DNA of 64,000 bases from JAEUMW01 sp963734295 (GCA_963734295.1 CAVTGS010000012.1:124001-188000); one strand, 5' to 3'; counted from the stretch's first letter, positions 18,990 through 28,852 are shown. The notes: generated from the sequence alone by a model not told the origin. Numbers and translations are program-made.

Positions 18990-19418
18990 TCAGGACTTCT
19001 TCCGAGTCTTCGCCTTGCAGACGAAATCGAGGGCGGACTCGCTCAGCAGACCGGGCACGACGTAGGTCAGGCGTGTGGTCTTCGGATCTTCGCTGATCTT
19101 GCCGACCACCTCGCCGCCCGCATCGTAGAAGACCGACTGCATTTCGGCAGAGGCTCTCTCGCGGCAATCGTAATGCGTGAGAAACCGCGCCGACCGGTAG
19201 GCGCGGTGGCTGGTCGCGTCGTTGCCCGGGCGATCCGCGGCGTATTCCCACTTTTCCCAGGCCCGCGCCACGCCGTCCTTCAGTGCGATGCTCGCGGTGT
19301 CGACGGAAATGACGATCTTCTCCGTCCTGGCGACGGTCACCCATCGCTCGGCGGCGGGGAGCGCGAGCGCATGGCAGATCGCGAGCAGGGCTCCGGCGGT
19401 CAGGAGGACATGCTTCAT
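18990..19418 (-). CDS. Small secreted protein, surface-adhesin E-like (142 aa)
   Basis: The start ATG at 19418 (GGAG-poor leader) gives a clear signal peptide: MKHVLLTAGALLAICHALALPAA with cleavage near Ala-Ala-Glu. The mature part contains WVTVARTEKIVISVD, WEKWEY, HYDCRER and DFVC. This order of strand blocks with two cysteines resembles the surface-adhesin E / Adhesin_E-like family of small secreted beta-barrel proteins. It lies 20 bases downstream of the Rap1a-like gene on the same strand. A much longer in-frame opening upstream (to 20087) is not coding. Confidence 0.65.
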   Translation of the reverse strand: MKHVLLTAGALLAICHALALPAAERWVTVARTEKIVISVDTASIALKDGVARAWEKWEYAADRPGNDATSHRAYRSARFLTHYDCRERASAEMQSVFYDAGGEVVGKISEDPKTTRLTYVVPGLLSESALDFVCKAKTRKKS

Positions 19419-19438
19419 TCGTGGCGGTCGCAGGGTAA

Positions 19439-19825
19439 TCACCGCTTTGGCGTGGACGGCTTCGAGCAGGGGAACATCGGTTGCACCGCCTTCATCACGA
19501 GAGTGTCCGCGGGCAGATGCCATTCGCGAGGATGCTGCCGCAAGTATTTCGCCGTGGCGTCGCCCAGTTGATCGCGCACCCCGCGGGTGGACGGCAGGCA
19601 GATCTTGCGCGAGGCCAGCGCCGCGCCTTCCACGTAACCCATGAAGTAGTTCACGTCCCGCTCCTCCTGCTCGTTGCGAAACCGGCCCTCCTGCCGCGAC
19701 CGCTCGTAGAGCGCGGCGACCCGGGCCAAGTCCTTGCCGCTGAATGCCGGCGGGGGTGCGGGCACGGCCGTGCGCGGCGGGGCGAGGGCGCCGCACACCA
19801 GCAAAACGAGGGTGGTATGTTTCAT
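19439..19825 (-). CDS. Rap1a/Tai-type immunity-like secreted protein (128 aa)
   Basis: The ATG at 19825 opens a signal peptide (MKHTTLVLLVCGALAPP). The mature domain has YFMGYVEGA, ICLPSTRGVRDQ, KYLRQHP and a terminal FPC. This is the layout of the Rap1a/Tai immunity family, periplasmic proteins that neutralise type VI amidase effectors. Many relatives occur away from effectors, and no effector gene is seen here, so the immunity role is only inferred from family resemblance. It forms a two-gene unit with the adhesin E-like gene. Confidence 0.6.
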   Translation of the reverse strand: MKHTTLVLLVCGALAPPRTAVPAPPPAFSGKDLARVAALYERSRQEGRFRNEQEERDVNYFMGYVEGAALASRKICLPSTRGVRDQLGDATAKYLRQHPREWHLPADTLVMKAVQPMFPCSKPSTPKR

Positions 19826-19900
19826 CGAGTGTGGAAGCATTAGCGCTCGGGCAAGCGGCGGAATTATCCCCGATCCGCGGGTGGCCGCGGCGATTCGTTC

Positions 19901-19940
19901 GCGAGCTGCAGCGCGTTGCCAATTCCGCCACGCTGGCCCA
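19901..19940 (-). tRNA. tRNA-Leu 5'-half fragment (not a functional tRNA)
   Basis: Reading the - strand from 19931, GTGGCGGAATTGGCA is followed by ACGCGCTG. This is the near-universal D-arm region of bacterial tRNA-Leu with one base missing. The anticodon and T-arm halves are absent. It looks like a tRNA remnant, for example left after an integration or rearrangement, lying just upstream of the Rap1a-like gene. Confidence 0.4.
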
Positions 19941-20106
19941 TGATTTTCCATGAGTGATTGGGCTGGTCGACAATCTCAGTCTGCGGCAGCCGATGGGTCT
20001 CGTCATGCGGCGCGGCGGGCTCGCACCAACCCCGGAGGCGTTCGGTTTTCGCGATGTCAAGCAGGCGGCACGCGTCCCCAGCGCCACAATGTGGCAGACA
20101 GGCTAG

Positions 20107-21246
20107 CTAGGGTGGCGCCCCGGACTGAGCCTGAATCCGCAGACGCGCGATCTCGGCAACGGGCAGCGGTTTCGCGAAGCCCTTGAGGACGAGGTCTCCC
20201 ACTGGTCTGGCATCGACCAAGTCTTCCACGTCGCACAGCACGCGCTGCGAGACCAGGATCTGACCCGCACTCGCCTCGCCGCACAGGCGCGCCGCGAGAT
20301 TGGTGACGCTGCCAATGGCGGCATAGTCCAGGCGTGCTTCGAAGCCGATCGCTCCCAGCGTGGCGTAGCCGTGGGCGAGGCCGATCGCGAGCCCCAGGTC
20401 GTAACCGAGCTTGCGCCATCGTTCCCCGAGCTGCGCCGCCCGGTCGCGCATCGCCAATGCCATCCGCACGGCTTGCTCGACCGGCTGCGGAATCGGCTCG
20501 GGATCATTGAAGAACACCATCAGGCCATCGCCGGTGAATCGCTCGAGGGTGCCTTCGTACGCGAGGATCAGCTCGCCCATGGCGGCGTGAAACTCGCGCA
20601 GCAGCGCCATGACCTCTTCAGGCTCGGCCTTTTCCGCGAACGACGTGAATCCGCGTAGATCGAGGAACACCACGGTGATCTCCCGGCGATGGCTCGCCAG
20701 CGGATCCTGCGCGCCGCCGGCGACGATGCGCGCTGCGAGCTGGGGCGAGAAGAAGCGCTTGAGCTGGGACAGGCGCTGCAGCTCGGCCACTTGTTCCGCA
20801 ACGCGGCGCTCGAGATCCCGATTGAGCGCCGCCAGTTCGCGCGCTTGGTCCTGCACCGTGTCGTGGAGGCTCTTGATGCGCAGCAGCGACTTCACCCGCG
20901 CCATCAGCTCCTGCTGGTTGACTGGCTTGGTGAGGAAGTCATCGGCGCCCGCTTCCAGTCCCTTGATGCGTTCCTCGTGCGGATCGAGCGCGGTCACCAT
21001 GATCACGGGCAGTATCTGCGTCTCATGCCGCGCGCGGATGGCACGGCACACCTCATAGCCGTTCATTTCCGGCATGACCACGTCGAGCAGCACGAGGTCG
21101 GGGGCGTCGTTGTCGATCTCCTCCAATGCTTCGCGACCGGAGGCGGCGCTGGCAACCTCGTAGCCTTGAACACGCAGCGTATCGGCCAGCAGTTTCACGT
21201 TCATTGGCAGGTCATCGACGACCAGGATTCTGGCGGGTGTTTGCAT
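20107..21246 (-). CDS. Response regulator with class III adenylate/guanylate cyclase domain (379 aa)
   Basis: Receiver domain at residues about 5-120 with phospho-acceptor Asp55 (LVLLDVVMPEMNG), Thr85 and Lys107 (LTKP). A coiled-coil linker (about 125-165) leads to a class III nucleotidyl cyclase domain (about 185-320) with both metal-binding aspartates, in FLDLRGF (Asp196) and FTGDG (Asp240). Phosphorylation by an upstream kinase should control cyclic nucleotide synthesis. It starts two bases after the stand-alone receiver gene and is the last gene of the SCO-kinase-receiver-cyclase operon. Nucleotide specificity (cAMP or cGMP) cannot be told by eye. Confidence 0.88.
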   Translation of the reverse strand: MQTPARILVVDDLPMNVKLLADTLRVQGYEVASAASGREALEEIDNDAPDLVLLDVVMPEMNGYEVCRAIRARHETQILPVIMVTALDPHEERIKGLEAGADDFLTKPVNQQELMARVKSLLRIKSLHDTVQDQARELAALNRDLERRVAEQVAELQRLSQLKRFFSPQLAARIVAGGAQDPLASHRREITVVFLDLRGFTSFAEKAEPEEVMALLREFHAAMGELILAYEGTLERFTGDGLMVFFNDPEPIPQPVEQAVRMALAMRDRAAQLGERWRKLGYDLGLAIGLAHGYATLGAIGFEARLDYAAIGSVTNLAARLCGEASAGQILVSQRVLCDVEDLVDARPVGDLVLKGFAKPLPVAEIARLRIQAQSGAPP

Positions 21247-21248
21247 GT

Positions 21249-21638
21249 TCAGGAGTCGCGTTGCCCGAACCGCTCGAGGGTGGTCTCAACGAGCTGCAGA
21301 AACCCGAAGATCTCGATCGGCTTGCCCATGTAGCCGTCGAAGCCCGCCTGCATGATGATCTCGCGTTCCGGCTGCATCACCGAGGCGGTGACCGCGATAA
21401 CGGGGATGGCGCGGGTGCGGGCATCGGCGCGCAGCGCCTGAAGCGCCGCAATCCCGTCCATGCCCGGCAGGCCGATGTCCATGACGATGAGATCGGGCGG
21501 CTCGCTTTGCGCCAAGGGCAGGCCTTCCTCGGCACTCGTCACGGCGAGCACTCGGTAGCCCTTCACCTCCAGCAGATCGCGCAGGAGCTTGAGGTTCCTC
21601 TCGTTGTCCTCGACCAGCAGCACGCGCTTCGCGTTCAT
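21249..21638 (-). CDS. Single-domain response regulator (CheY/DivK-like, 129 aa)
   Basis: A complete receiver domain and nothing else: acidic pair in VLLVEDNERN, Asp54 in VMDIGLPGMDG, Thr84 and Lys106 in GYMGKPI. With no output domain it probably acts as a phospho-relay or by protein contact. Its ATG overlaps the stop of the histidine kinase by four bases and its stop lies two bases from the cyclase gene, so kinase, receiver and cyclase should be made together. Confidence 0.88.
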   Translation of the reverse strand: MNAKRVLLVEDNERNLKLLRDLLEVKGYRVLAVTSAEEGLPLAQSEPPDLIVMDIGLPGMDGIAALQALRADARTRAIPVIAVTASVMQPEREIIMQAGFDGYMGKPIEIFGFLQLVETTLERFGQRDS

Positions 21639-23126
21639 GCAGGCAGAGGTAGCAGGATGGTGAAGGTCGAGCCCCGGTCTGGCGCGCTCGCCACCGCGAG
21701 ACGGCCACCGTGGAGCTCGACGAACTTGCGCGTCAACGTCAGGCCGAGGCCGGTGCCCTCCTGCTTGCGATCGCCCACGCGGTGGAACGGCTCGAAGAGG
21801 TGTGTCTGGTCCTCGGCTGCAATGCCCACACCGGTATCGCTGATCGCGACCTGCAGCGCCCCGTTGGCGCGGCTCGCACTCACCCGCACCTCTCCGCCGG
21901 GGGGCGTGAACTTGATCGCATTGGAGAGCAGGTTGAGGAGGATCTGGCGGAACTTGCGTTCGTCGCCGGCGTAGGTGCCCACGTCCGAGGCAACGTCGAC
22001 GTCCAACTTTAGGTCTGCTCTTGCGGCTCGCTCGCGAACGAAGGTAAGGGCCTGTTCGACCGAGGCCGCGACGTCGAACGTGCTCACGTCGAGCTCCATG
22101 CGGCCGGCCTCGATCTTGGAGAGGTCGAGGATATCGTTGATGAGTGAAAGCAGGTGATGGCCGGAGGCATGGATGTCTTCGACATACTCGGCCTGCTTCG
22201 CGTTGAGCTCGCCGAAGAAGCGCAACTGGAGCGCTTCGGAAAAACCGATGATGGCATTGAGCGGGGTGCGCAGCTCGTGGGACATCGCGGACAGGAATTC
22301 GGACTTGTGGCGGCTGACGGATTCGAGTTGCTGGTAGAGTCGTCGCAGCTCATCGTTCATGTGGTTCAGGTTGGCGGCCAGTGTGCCGAGTTCGTCCCGG
22401 TTCGCGACCTCGACCGCGCCCGAGAAATCGCGCGCGGCGATCTGCTGTAGCCGCGCGTCCATGCGCTTCACTGGCTCGATCAGCGATAGCGAGACGGCGT
22501 AGCCGAGCAGGAGAGCGAGTCCGATGCTCCCGACAGCGAACGCGATCACGGTCCATCGGGACGATTGATACGCCTCCTGGCTCGCCTGTGCGCTTTCCAC
22601 GATGTCTGATTCAGCCCGGTTTACCAACTCGTTCATCAGACGCTCGAGGCGATCGGCCAGTGGGCCGCCCTGCGCGAGTTGCAACTCGCGCCCTTCGGCG
22701 GCCCTACCGACGCGGATCAGCTCCACAACGCGGCTCACCACATTGATGAATCGCTCATATTCCTCGCGGAAGCGCTCCAACAGCTCCACCTCCTCCTGGG
22801 CTACGAAATGCAGCCGGTCAACATCGTAGCCTAACTGCTTGAGCTGGCGCAGCGTCATTTCCAGCGTCCGCTCCTCCGGGACCTGGAGCGCAGAGGCGAC
22901 GCTGTAGAGCTGGGCGGTGGTATCGTGCTGCAGTTGGCGGTACACGGCAATCTTGCGGTCGAGCTTCACAAGCTTGTCGGCGCGGAGGTGGGCCCGATTC
23001 AGGGCCTCCAGGCTCACTGCGCCGAGGATGATGAGCAAGATTGCAATGCCGAGAAAGGCGGCGAGGAGTTTCGTGTGAACGCTGGCCGGCAGCCGCGCGA
23101 CGCAGCCGCGGCAGCCAGTCGATCAT
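21635..23126 (-). CDS. Membrane sensor histidine kinase (HAMP, HisKA, HATPase), frameshifted near its start
   Basis: Two membrane helices (about residues 20-40 and 195-215) flank a helical sensor region rich in QLQHDTTAQLY and ELQLAQGGPLADRLERL. HAMP follows (about 215-265), then HisKA with phospho-acceptor His in SHELRTPLNAIIGF, and HATPase with NAIKFTPPGG, DTGVGI and GTGLGLTL. The natural start should be ATG 23126, which overlaps the SCO stop as ATGA. From there the frame reads MIDWLPRLRR and then must shift to reach LPASVHTKLLAAFLG, so an indel lies between about 23060 and 23110. Translation otherwise could begin only at a TTG at 23038 inside the first helix. Confidence 0.82.
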
Positions 23127-23733
23127 CGTCCCTCCCGCAGCAGGGATCGAACATCGCCCAGCAGCTCGTCGGGATCGAAGCGAACACCGAGATACTGGAC
23201 GCGCAGTATCCCGCTTCGGTCGACGAGCGAGGTAAGAAACGTGTGGTCCATGTCGCCACTGGGCAACTTGCTGTAGGCAACGCCATAGCGTCGTGCGATT
23301 TCGCGGATCTCGCCCGGGGTGCCGGTCAGGAACGCCCAGCCCGAAAGCTGAGCCCCGTGCGCTGATGCATAACGCTTCAGGACCTCCGGCGTGTCCCGTT
23401 CGGGATCGACGGTGACGGACACGAAGAACGCCTGCGGTCCGAAATCGGGACCAAGGCGTGACTGGAGCGTGGCCAGCTTGGCGGTCAGACGCGGGCAGCT
23501 ATCGGTGCAGGACGCGAAAATAAAGGTGACGACGACGACTTTGCCGCGGAGCTCTTGCAGAGAGAGGCGGTTACCGTCCTGCGTGGTCAGCGTGAATTCG
23601 GGAGCGCTATCGATCCTGGGAGGGTGTCGCCTTTCTTTGCGGCGTGGCTGGCCGCCGTGGCAAGCCAGCCCGCCGTCGCCAGCGCCAGCAGCGTCGTCAG
23701 GCAGCGATCCCTGTTAAGCGATACGCCACTCAT
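23123..23733 (-). CDS. SCO1/SenC family copper/thiol protein, frameshifted after the signal peptide
   Basis: ATG 23733 opens a signal peptide (MSGVSLNRDRCLTTLLAL, then GWLATAASHAA). The frame stops after LPNSR, but one frame over the protein continues as APEFTLTTQDGNRLSLQELR. It then has the SCO copper-binding CTDSC motif, VTVDPERDTPEVL and the conserved His in GDMDHTFL. One indel near 23600 therefore separates leader and domain. SCO proteins deliver copper to cytochrome oxidase or act as thiol redox switches. Its place in front of a kinase suggests a copper or redox input (inference). Confidence 0.75.
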
Positions 23734-23754
23734 GGGCAGCTCGATCGCGGGCTG

Positions 23755-24773
23755 TTACGCCTTCATTTCCCTCTTCAGTTCCGTGAAGAAGCGCCAATCG
23801 GTGCCTTCGAGCAAGCAGTTTTCTCGGACTCGACTTGACGACGCCGACCTCCTGCAGGCGCAGGGCCCAGAAGCGCATGGTGTCCTCGGATCGTACTCCC
23901 GCCACTTCGGGTAGCCGATCTCCTTGACCGACTGCAGGACATATTCGTACTTCTCGGCGACGCCCCTGTCCACCATCAGACGGGCGGCCCGCTGCGGCTG
24001 GCTGACGCAGAGGTCGGTGGCTTTCAGCAGTCGCACGCAGCGCTCGTTTCGTCGCGACGGGGTTCTTGCGCATGAACTCCCGGTTCGCGGCCGTCGAGGC
24101 AGCAGAAGTACTGCGACCAGGGCGATCTGTTCCGAAATCGATCAGCACGTGTCCGATCTTCTGCGCCCGCAGCTCCTGGGGCTCCGGCACGAAGCCCATG
24201 AAGGCATCGATCTTCCCTTCCGCGAAGAGCCGCATCGAGTCGCGCCGAGCTCGTGATTGATCCAGGTGACGTCCTTGTTCGGGTCCAGGCCCACGAACGA
24301 GCAAGACCGGCGACGAACGCTTGGCGGCTGCTCTTCCGGGGCAGCGACGGTCTTGCCCTTCAGTTCGCGCAGCGTGCGCACCGAATCGTTCGCGAACAGC
24401 TCCCAGCAGCCGGTGTGGATGCCCCCAAGGACCACGATCGGCGCGCCGGCGTCGAGGACCATCAGGTGAGCCGCCGCATCATTCTGGGCCATGTCGATCT
24501 GCCTTCGGCGAGCGCCTTGGTGGGGCCCTCGGCCAGAGGCGTCTTCACGTACTCGACCTCGGTGAATCCTTCCGCCTTCAGCAGTGCTTCCGCGAGGTAC
24601 ACCGGCGCAAAGCAGGTGATGGCCGCATCGTGGATGCGGATCCGGGTCGTCTCCGGCGGTGGCTCGGCGGCAGCCAACCCGGGTTTCAGACCGAGGAGGG
24701 CTGCCGTCCCCGCCAGGGTCAGGCCACCCAGAAACTCCCGCCGGCTCCATCCTTTCTCGTGCTGGTTATCCAT
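23755..24773 (-). pseudogene. NMT1/THI5-like ABC transporter substrate-binding protein, multiply frameshifted
   Basis: Begins with a twin-arginine type leader (WSRREFLGGLTLAGTAALLG). Family blocks then follow in order but in changing frames: RIHDAAITCFAPVYLAEALL, VLDAGAPIVVLGGIHTGCWE, RELKGKTVAAPEE, GLDPNKDVTWI, SMRLFAEGKIDAFMGFVPEP, KIGHVLIDFGTDRP, NREFMRKNPVATKRALRA and WRFFTELKREMKA at the end. At least four frame changes occur. The complete block order implies recent decay or sequence errors rather than an ancient relic. The family binds small organic compounds (nitrate/sulfonate/pyrimidine types); the ligand is unknown. Confidence 0.7.
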
Positions 24774-24895
24774 GGATGCCTCCTCCAGGACAGGTGGTCC
24801 GTATCCTTATCATAGTCCCTTTCGTGCACTTTGCCGGAAGCGGGCTCCCAGATCGCGATTCGATTCTGCCCGCAGTGTCACTGCGGGCGCTATTG

Positions 24896-27865
24896 TCACC
24901 CTCGTCGCACGCAGCCGTGCGCTGACCGAACCAAGCTCGGGCCGAGCTGCTTCGGGACTCGGAAGGCACAATGAGCGCACGGCGCCTGGCAGCACGAACG
25001 TAAAGACTGCGCCCTCGACCGCCTTCCGGGCGCACCGGTGACGCTTATGGCACCATCGTGAAGTTCGACGAAGCGCCGTGCCAGCGCGAGCCCCAGGCCG
25101 GTGCCTTCGCGCATCCCGTTCCGGTGCGACCCCACCTGGCGAAACTCTTCGAAGATCGTCTCCTGCTGTTCGGCCGCGATGCCGACGCCGGTATCGCTGA
25201 CCGCCACCTGCAGCGTGCCGTTGGCGCGGCTTGCGCTCACCTTGACCTGGCCGCCCGGGGGCGTGAACTTGATCGCGTTGGCGAGCAGGTTGAGCAGGAT
25301 CTGGCGGAACTTGCGCTCGTCGCCGGCAAAGCTGCCCACGTCGGGGGCCACCTCGACGTCCAGGCGCAGCTCTGCGCGGGCGGCGCGTTCGCGCACGAGC
25401 GTTAGCGCCTGGTCGATGGAGCCTGCGACCTCGAAGCGACTCACGTCGAGCTCCATGCGGCCGGCCTCGATCTTGGAGAGGTCGAGGATATCGTTGATGA
25501 GTGAAAGCAGGTGATGGCCGGAGGCATGAATATCGTCGACATACTCGGCCTGCTTCGCGTTGAGCTCGCCGAAGAAGCGCGCCTGGAGCGCCTCCGAGAA
25601 ACCGATGATGGCGTTGAGCGGTGTCCGCAGCTCGTGCGACATCGCCGACAGGAACTGGGACTTGTGCCGGTTCGCGATCTCGAGCTCGCGGCTCTTGTCC
25701 TGGATCTCCTGGAACAGGCGGGCGTTCTGAATGGCGAGCACCGACTGTGCGGCGAAGGTTTGGAGCAATTGAACGACAACGGTTGCGAAGGGACCCGACG
25801 ACTCCCTCCAGACGACGAGCCCCCCGAGCAGCCGCTGTTCCCGAATGAAGGGAATCGCAAGCAGGGACCGAATGCCCAGTTGGGTGACGATATGCCGCAC
25901 CTGCGGTGCGACGGGCTGGCTTTCGTCAAGGATATCCGAGACCTGGACGGGAGAACGCGTGGCACCGGCTTTCCCGATGGCGCCCTCGCCGAGGCGGACC
26001 GGCTTCGCCTGAAGGGCCTCGAGATGCTCGGGCACCATGCGGTGAGTGGCCATGACGTGGAAGGTCTGCGTGGCCTCGTGATACTCATAGATAACGCCGC
26101 CCTCGCACGCCGCGAGCTCCGCAGCCCGGATGAGGATAGTGGTGAGGACGGTATCCAGATCGAGGGTGGAACTGACCGCCTCGCCGACCTCGCGCAGCGC
26201 CTGCAGCTCCGCGACCGACTGCGCCAGCTCGGCGGTTCGCTCCCGAAGTTCCTGGAACAGCCGGACATTTTCGATCGCAATTACGGCCTGGTCGGCGAAG
26301 GCCTTGAGCAGTGCAATCTGTTTTGCGGGGAGGAGGCCTGCTTGGGCGCGCGCCAGGGCAAGCGCTCCGACGGGCTTGCCTTCACGCAAGAGCGGAACCC
26401 CGGCGATGCTGCGAAACCCCACCGCCCGGGCGACGACCAGAAATCCGTATTCCGGGTCACCATACACATCGGGTATCTGGGCCACTGTGCCATCGAGAAT
26501 TGCGCGCCCCGCCGCGGACGTGCGGTCCGCCCGCGTCGGGGCTTGCCCTTTCCACACGGCGAGGCTCTTGGGGGAGAGATTGTGCTGGGCGACGAAATGG
26601 AGAGCCTCGCCGTCGAGACGAAAGACGGCGCAGTACTGGGCGTCACAGAGCCTTACTGCCGACTGCGCAATCGCGTCGAACACTGGCTGGACATCCTCCT
26701 GCGATCCGGCTATCACACGCAGGATCTCGCTGGTAGCCATTTGGTGTTCGAGCGTTTCCTTGAGCTCGGTCGTTCTCTCCTCCACCTTTCGCTCCAGACC
26801 GCCGTACGCGTTTCCCAGCCGCTCCGCCATCCGGTTGAACTCGCTCGCCAGCGCTTCCAGCTCGTCGCCGGTCCTGACCTCGATGCGATGGCCGAGCTCG
26901 CCGGCGCCGATGCGCGTTGCGCCTTCCTGGATCTGGAGAATCGGTTTCACCAGGCGCCGCGTGAACGCCACGCCCGTGGCAACTGCGATCAGCAGGGCCA
27001 GAAGCAGTAGACCAATGGTTCGCCACAGCGCGGCATAGAGCGGCGTGAACGCTTCCGCCAGCGGCTGCTCGACGAACGCGATCCAGCCCAGCGGCGCAAT
27101 TTCGGCGTGGGCGGTGAGCACGCGGTCGCCGCGCAGGTTCGTCGCAACCATCGCGGGCTCGGCGTCCGAAGCGCCGGCCCGCGCTGCGCGAACGGGATCC
27201 GACGTGTCGAGATCGAGCTGGCGCAGCACGAGACTGATGTCGGGATGGGCAATGAGATGGCCCGTGGAATCCACGACGTAAGCGATTCCCGCAGTGCCGG
27301 TCCGGATCTGCGACACCACGTCCCACACGAATTTGAGGTTCACCTCGGCGACCGTCACGGCGGCACCCGGCCCGCTGCCGCCGACTGCGATGGTCATGTA
27401 GGGCTCCGTGTCCTTGCGGAAGTAGATCGGGCTGAAGTACGTCCCCGTGGCTTTCGCCTGCACGAACTTCGGTTCGCCGGAGAAATCTCTCCCGCTGCCC
27501 AGCTCGTCGAGCTCCAGACGCGACACCCGCAACTCCTCGTGCCCGGAGGCGTCGAGACGAGTCAACTCGGTGATCGCCGGCGCCTGACGCAGCAGCCGCA
27601 AATACTCGAAGCGACGCTCCGAGGGCGCGACGGCACGGCTGCCCGATTGAGTCTCGTTCGTCCAGGCGATCTGCTGCGCGATGCCGTTCACGAACTGCTC
27701 GATGCGCACGGCGGCGTTGAGAGCCTTCTCGCGCTGGAAACGGCCGAGGGACGCGACACTCTCCCGGTAGGCCGCGTACAACTCGATGCCCGCGGAGATC
27801 ACGAGGGCGCCACTCAGCAGCGCCATGATGAGCACGACGTGCTTGCGGAACAGGCGCGCCTTCAC
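24896..27865 (-). CDS. Large sensor histidine kinase: Cache, HAMP, two GAF, HisKA, HATPase (989 aa)
   Basis: The GTG start at 27865 overlaps the stop of the upstream binding-protein gene. Membrane helix 1 (about 8-28), an extracytoplasmic Cache-type sensor (about 45-275), helix 2 (about 286-306), HAMP (to 360), GAF 1 (about 400-540), GAF 2 (about 585-725), HisKA with His near 744 (MSHELRTPLNAIIGF), and HATPase with NAIKFTPPGG, DTGVGI and GTGLGLAL. The last residues (RRSRAQSLRSCC) are out of frame: the neighbouring frame gives VFTFVLPG, the expected end, so an indel lies near 25025. The linked binding protein may present its ligand to this kinase (inference). No receiver gene is directly adjacent. 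Confidence 0.87.
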   Translation of the reverse strand: MKARLFRKHVVLIMALLSGALVISAGIELYAAYRESVASLGRFQREKALNAAVRIEQFVNGIAQQIAWTNETQSGSRAVAPSERRFEYLRLLRQAPAITELTRLDASGHEELRVSRLELDELGSGRDFSGEPKFVQAKATGTYFSPIYFRKDTEPYMTIAVGGSGPGAAVTVAEVNLKFVWDVVSQIRTGTAGIAYVVDSTGHLIAHPDISLVLRQLDLDTSDPVRAARAGASDAEPAMVATNLRGDRVLTAHAEIAPLGWIAFVEQPLAEAFTPLYAALWRTIGLLLLALLIAVATGVAFTRRLVKPILQIQEGATRIGAGELGHRIEVRTGDELEALASEFNRMAERLGNAYGGLERKVEERTTELKETLEHQMATSEILRVIAGSQEDVQPVFDAIAQSAVRLCDAQYCAVFRLDGEALHFVAQHNLSPKSLAVWKGQAPTRADRTSAAGRAILDGTVAQIPDVYGDPEYGFLVVARAVGFRSIAGVPLLREGKPVGALALARAQAGLLPAKQIALLKAFADQAVIAIENVRLFQELRERTAELAQSVAELQALREVGEAVSSTLDLDTVLTTILIRAAELAACEGGVIYEYHEATQTFHVMATHRMVPEHLEALQAKPVRLGEGAIGKAGATRSPVQVSDILDESQPVAPQVRHIVTQLGIRSLLAIPFIREQRLLGGLVVWRESSGPFATVVVQLLQTFAAQSVLAIQNARLFQEIQDKSRELEIANRHKSQFLSAMSHELRTPLNAIIGFSEALQARFFGELNAKQAEYVDDIHASGHHLLSLINDILDLSKIEAGRMELDVSRFEVAGSIDQALTLVRERAARAELRLDVEVAPDVGSFAGDERKFRQILLNLLANAIKFTPPGGQVKVSASRANGTLQVAVSDTGVGIAAEQQETIFEEFRQVGSHRNGMREGTGLGLALARRFVELHDGAISVTGAPGRRSRAQSLRSCCQAPCAHCAFRVPKQLGPSLVRSAHGCVRRG

Positions 27866-28852
27866 TCGATGATCCGGTCCGCCCGGACGAGCACCGACTG
27901 CGGGATGGGAACGCCCAGCGCGCGCGCCGTCGTCTGGTTGACCGCGAGCTCGAAGCGGGTCGGCTGTTCGATTGGCAGTTCGCCGGGCTTTGCGCCCTTG
28001 AGGATCTTGTCGACGTAGGTGGCAGAGCGGCGAAACAACGCGCGAACATCGGGTCCGTAAGGACATCATGCCCCCTGCTCGACGAATTCGTAGAACGGGA
28101 ACGACGAAGGCAGGCGAGCAGCCAGCGCAGCCGCGGCAAGCTTGCGGCGGTCCAGATAAAAGACGCCCGGACTCGCTACCATGAAGATGGCGTCCACCTT
28201 CGCCGCGCCAATGTCGTCGAAGGCTCTGGCGTACTCGCTGTTGTCGCGCGCGTCAAAGACCATCAACTCCATCCCCAAGCCCTTCGCTCCTTGTCGTGCG
28301 TCGGCCAGCGCCAGACGGCCCGTTTCGTCGTCGGGGTCGACGAACACGGCAATACGCCTCGCACCCGGCACCATTTCCTTGAGCAGTTCGAGGCGCTTAG
28401 CCGTAATCTCCGGCGAGAGCGTCATGACCCCCGTGACGTTGCCTCCGGGACGGGCGAGGGATTTGGCCATGCCCAGACCCACGGGATCGCTGCTGATCGC
28501 CAGTACGATCGGCACCTCGGAGCTCATCTTCAGCGCGGCGCCGGACGTGATAGCTGCAGGTGGCGACGACGACGTCCGGGCGCTGCCTGAATCAGGTTGC
28601 TTGCCGTCGCGTCAGGAGTTTTGGGTCCGCGACCCACTGGAAGTCGATGACATAGCTTTTCCCTTCGACATAACCCAGCTCGCGCATGCCCTGTCGGAAC
28701 GCTTCGACGTAGGGTCCATGGGAGTCCATCCCGCCGAAGGACAGCCAGCCGATGCGGGCCGACTTGCCGTGGTCGCGAGCAAGCGTCGAGGTGAGCGGCG
28801 CGAGAGCGGACATGGCGCACAGGCCGACGCGCAGGAATTGACGGCGTTTCAT
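27862..28852 (-). pseudogene. TrpX-type (ABC_sub_bind) substrate-binding protein, frameshifted
   Basis: Leader MKRRQFLRVGLCAMSAL, then family blocks RIGWLSFGG, FRQGMRELGYVEGK, VPIVLAISSDPVGLG, LARPGGNVTGV, RRIAVFVDPDDE, YVDKILKGAKPGELP and a terminal VLVRADRIIE. Several frame changes are needed, near 28590 and again near 28060-28075. At the latter site a G-run is one base short and a T is extra, so the two indels compensate. That pattern points to sequence error. The stop overlaps the start of the Cache-GAF kinase gene, suggesting a sensor pair. Confidence 0.72.

Noticed and set aside
19419..20087. N-terminal extension of the adhesin E-like protein
   Set aside because: Crosses the Rap1a-like gene and the tRNA fragment; a good signal peptide begins at 19418.
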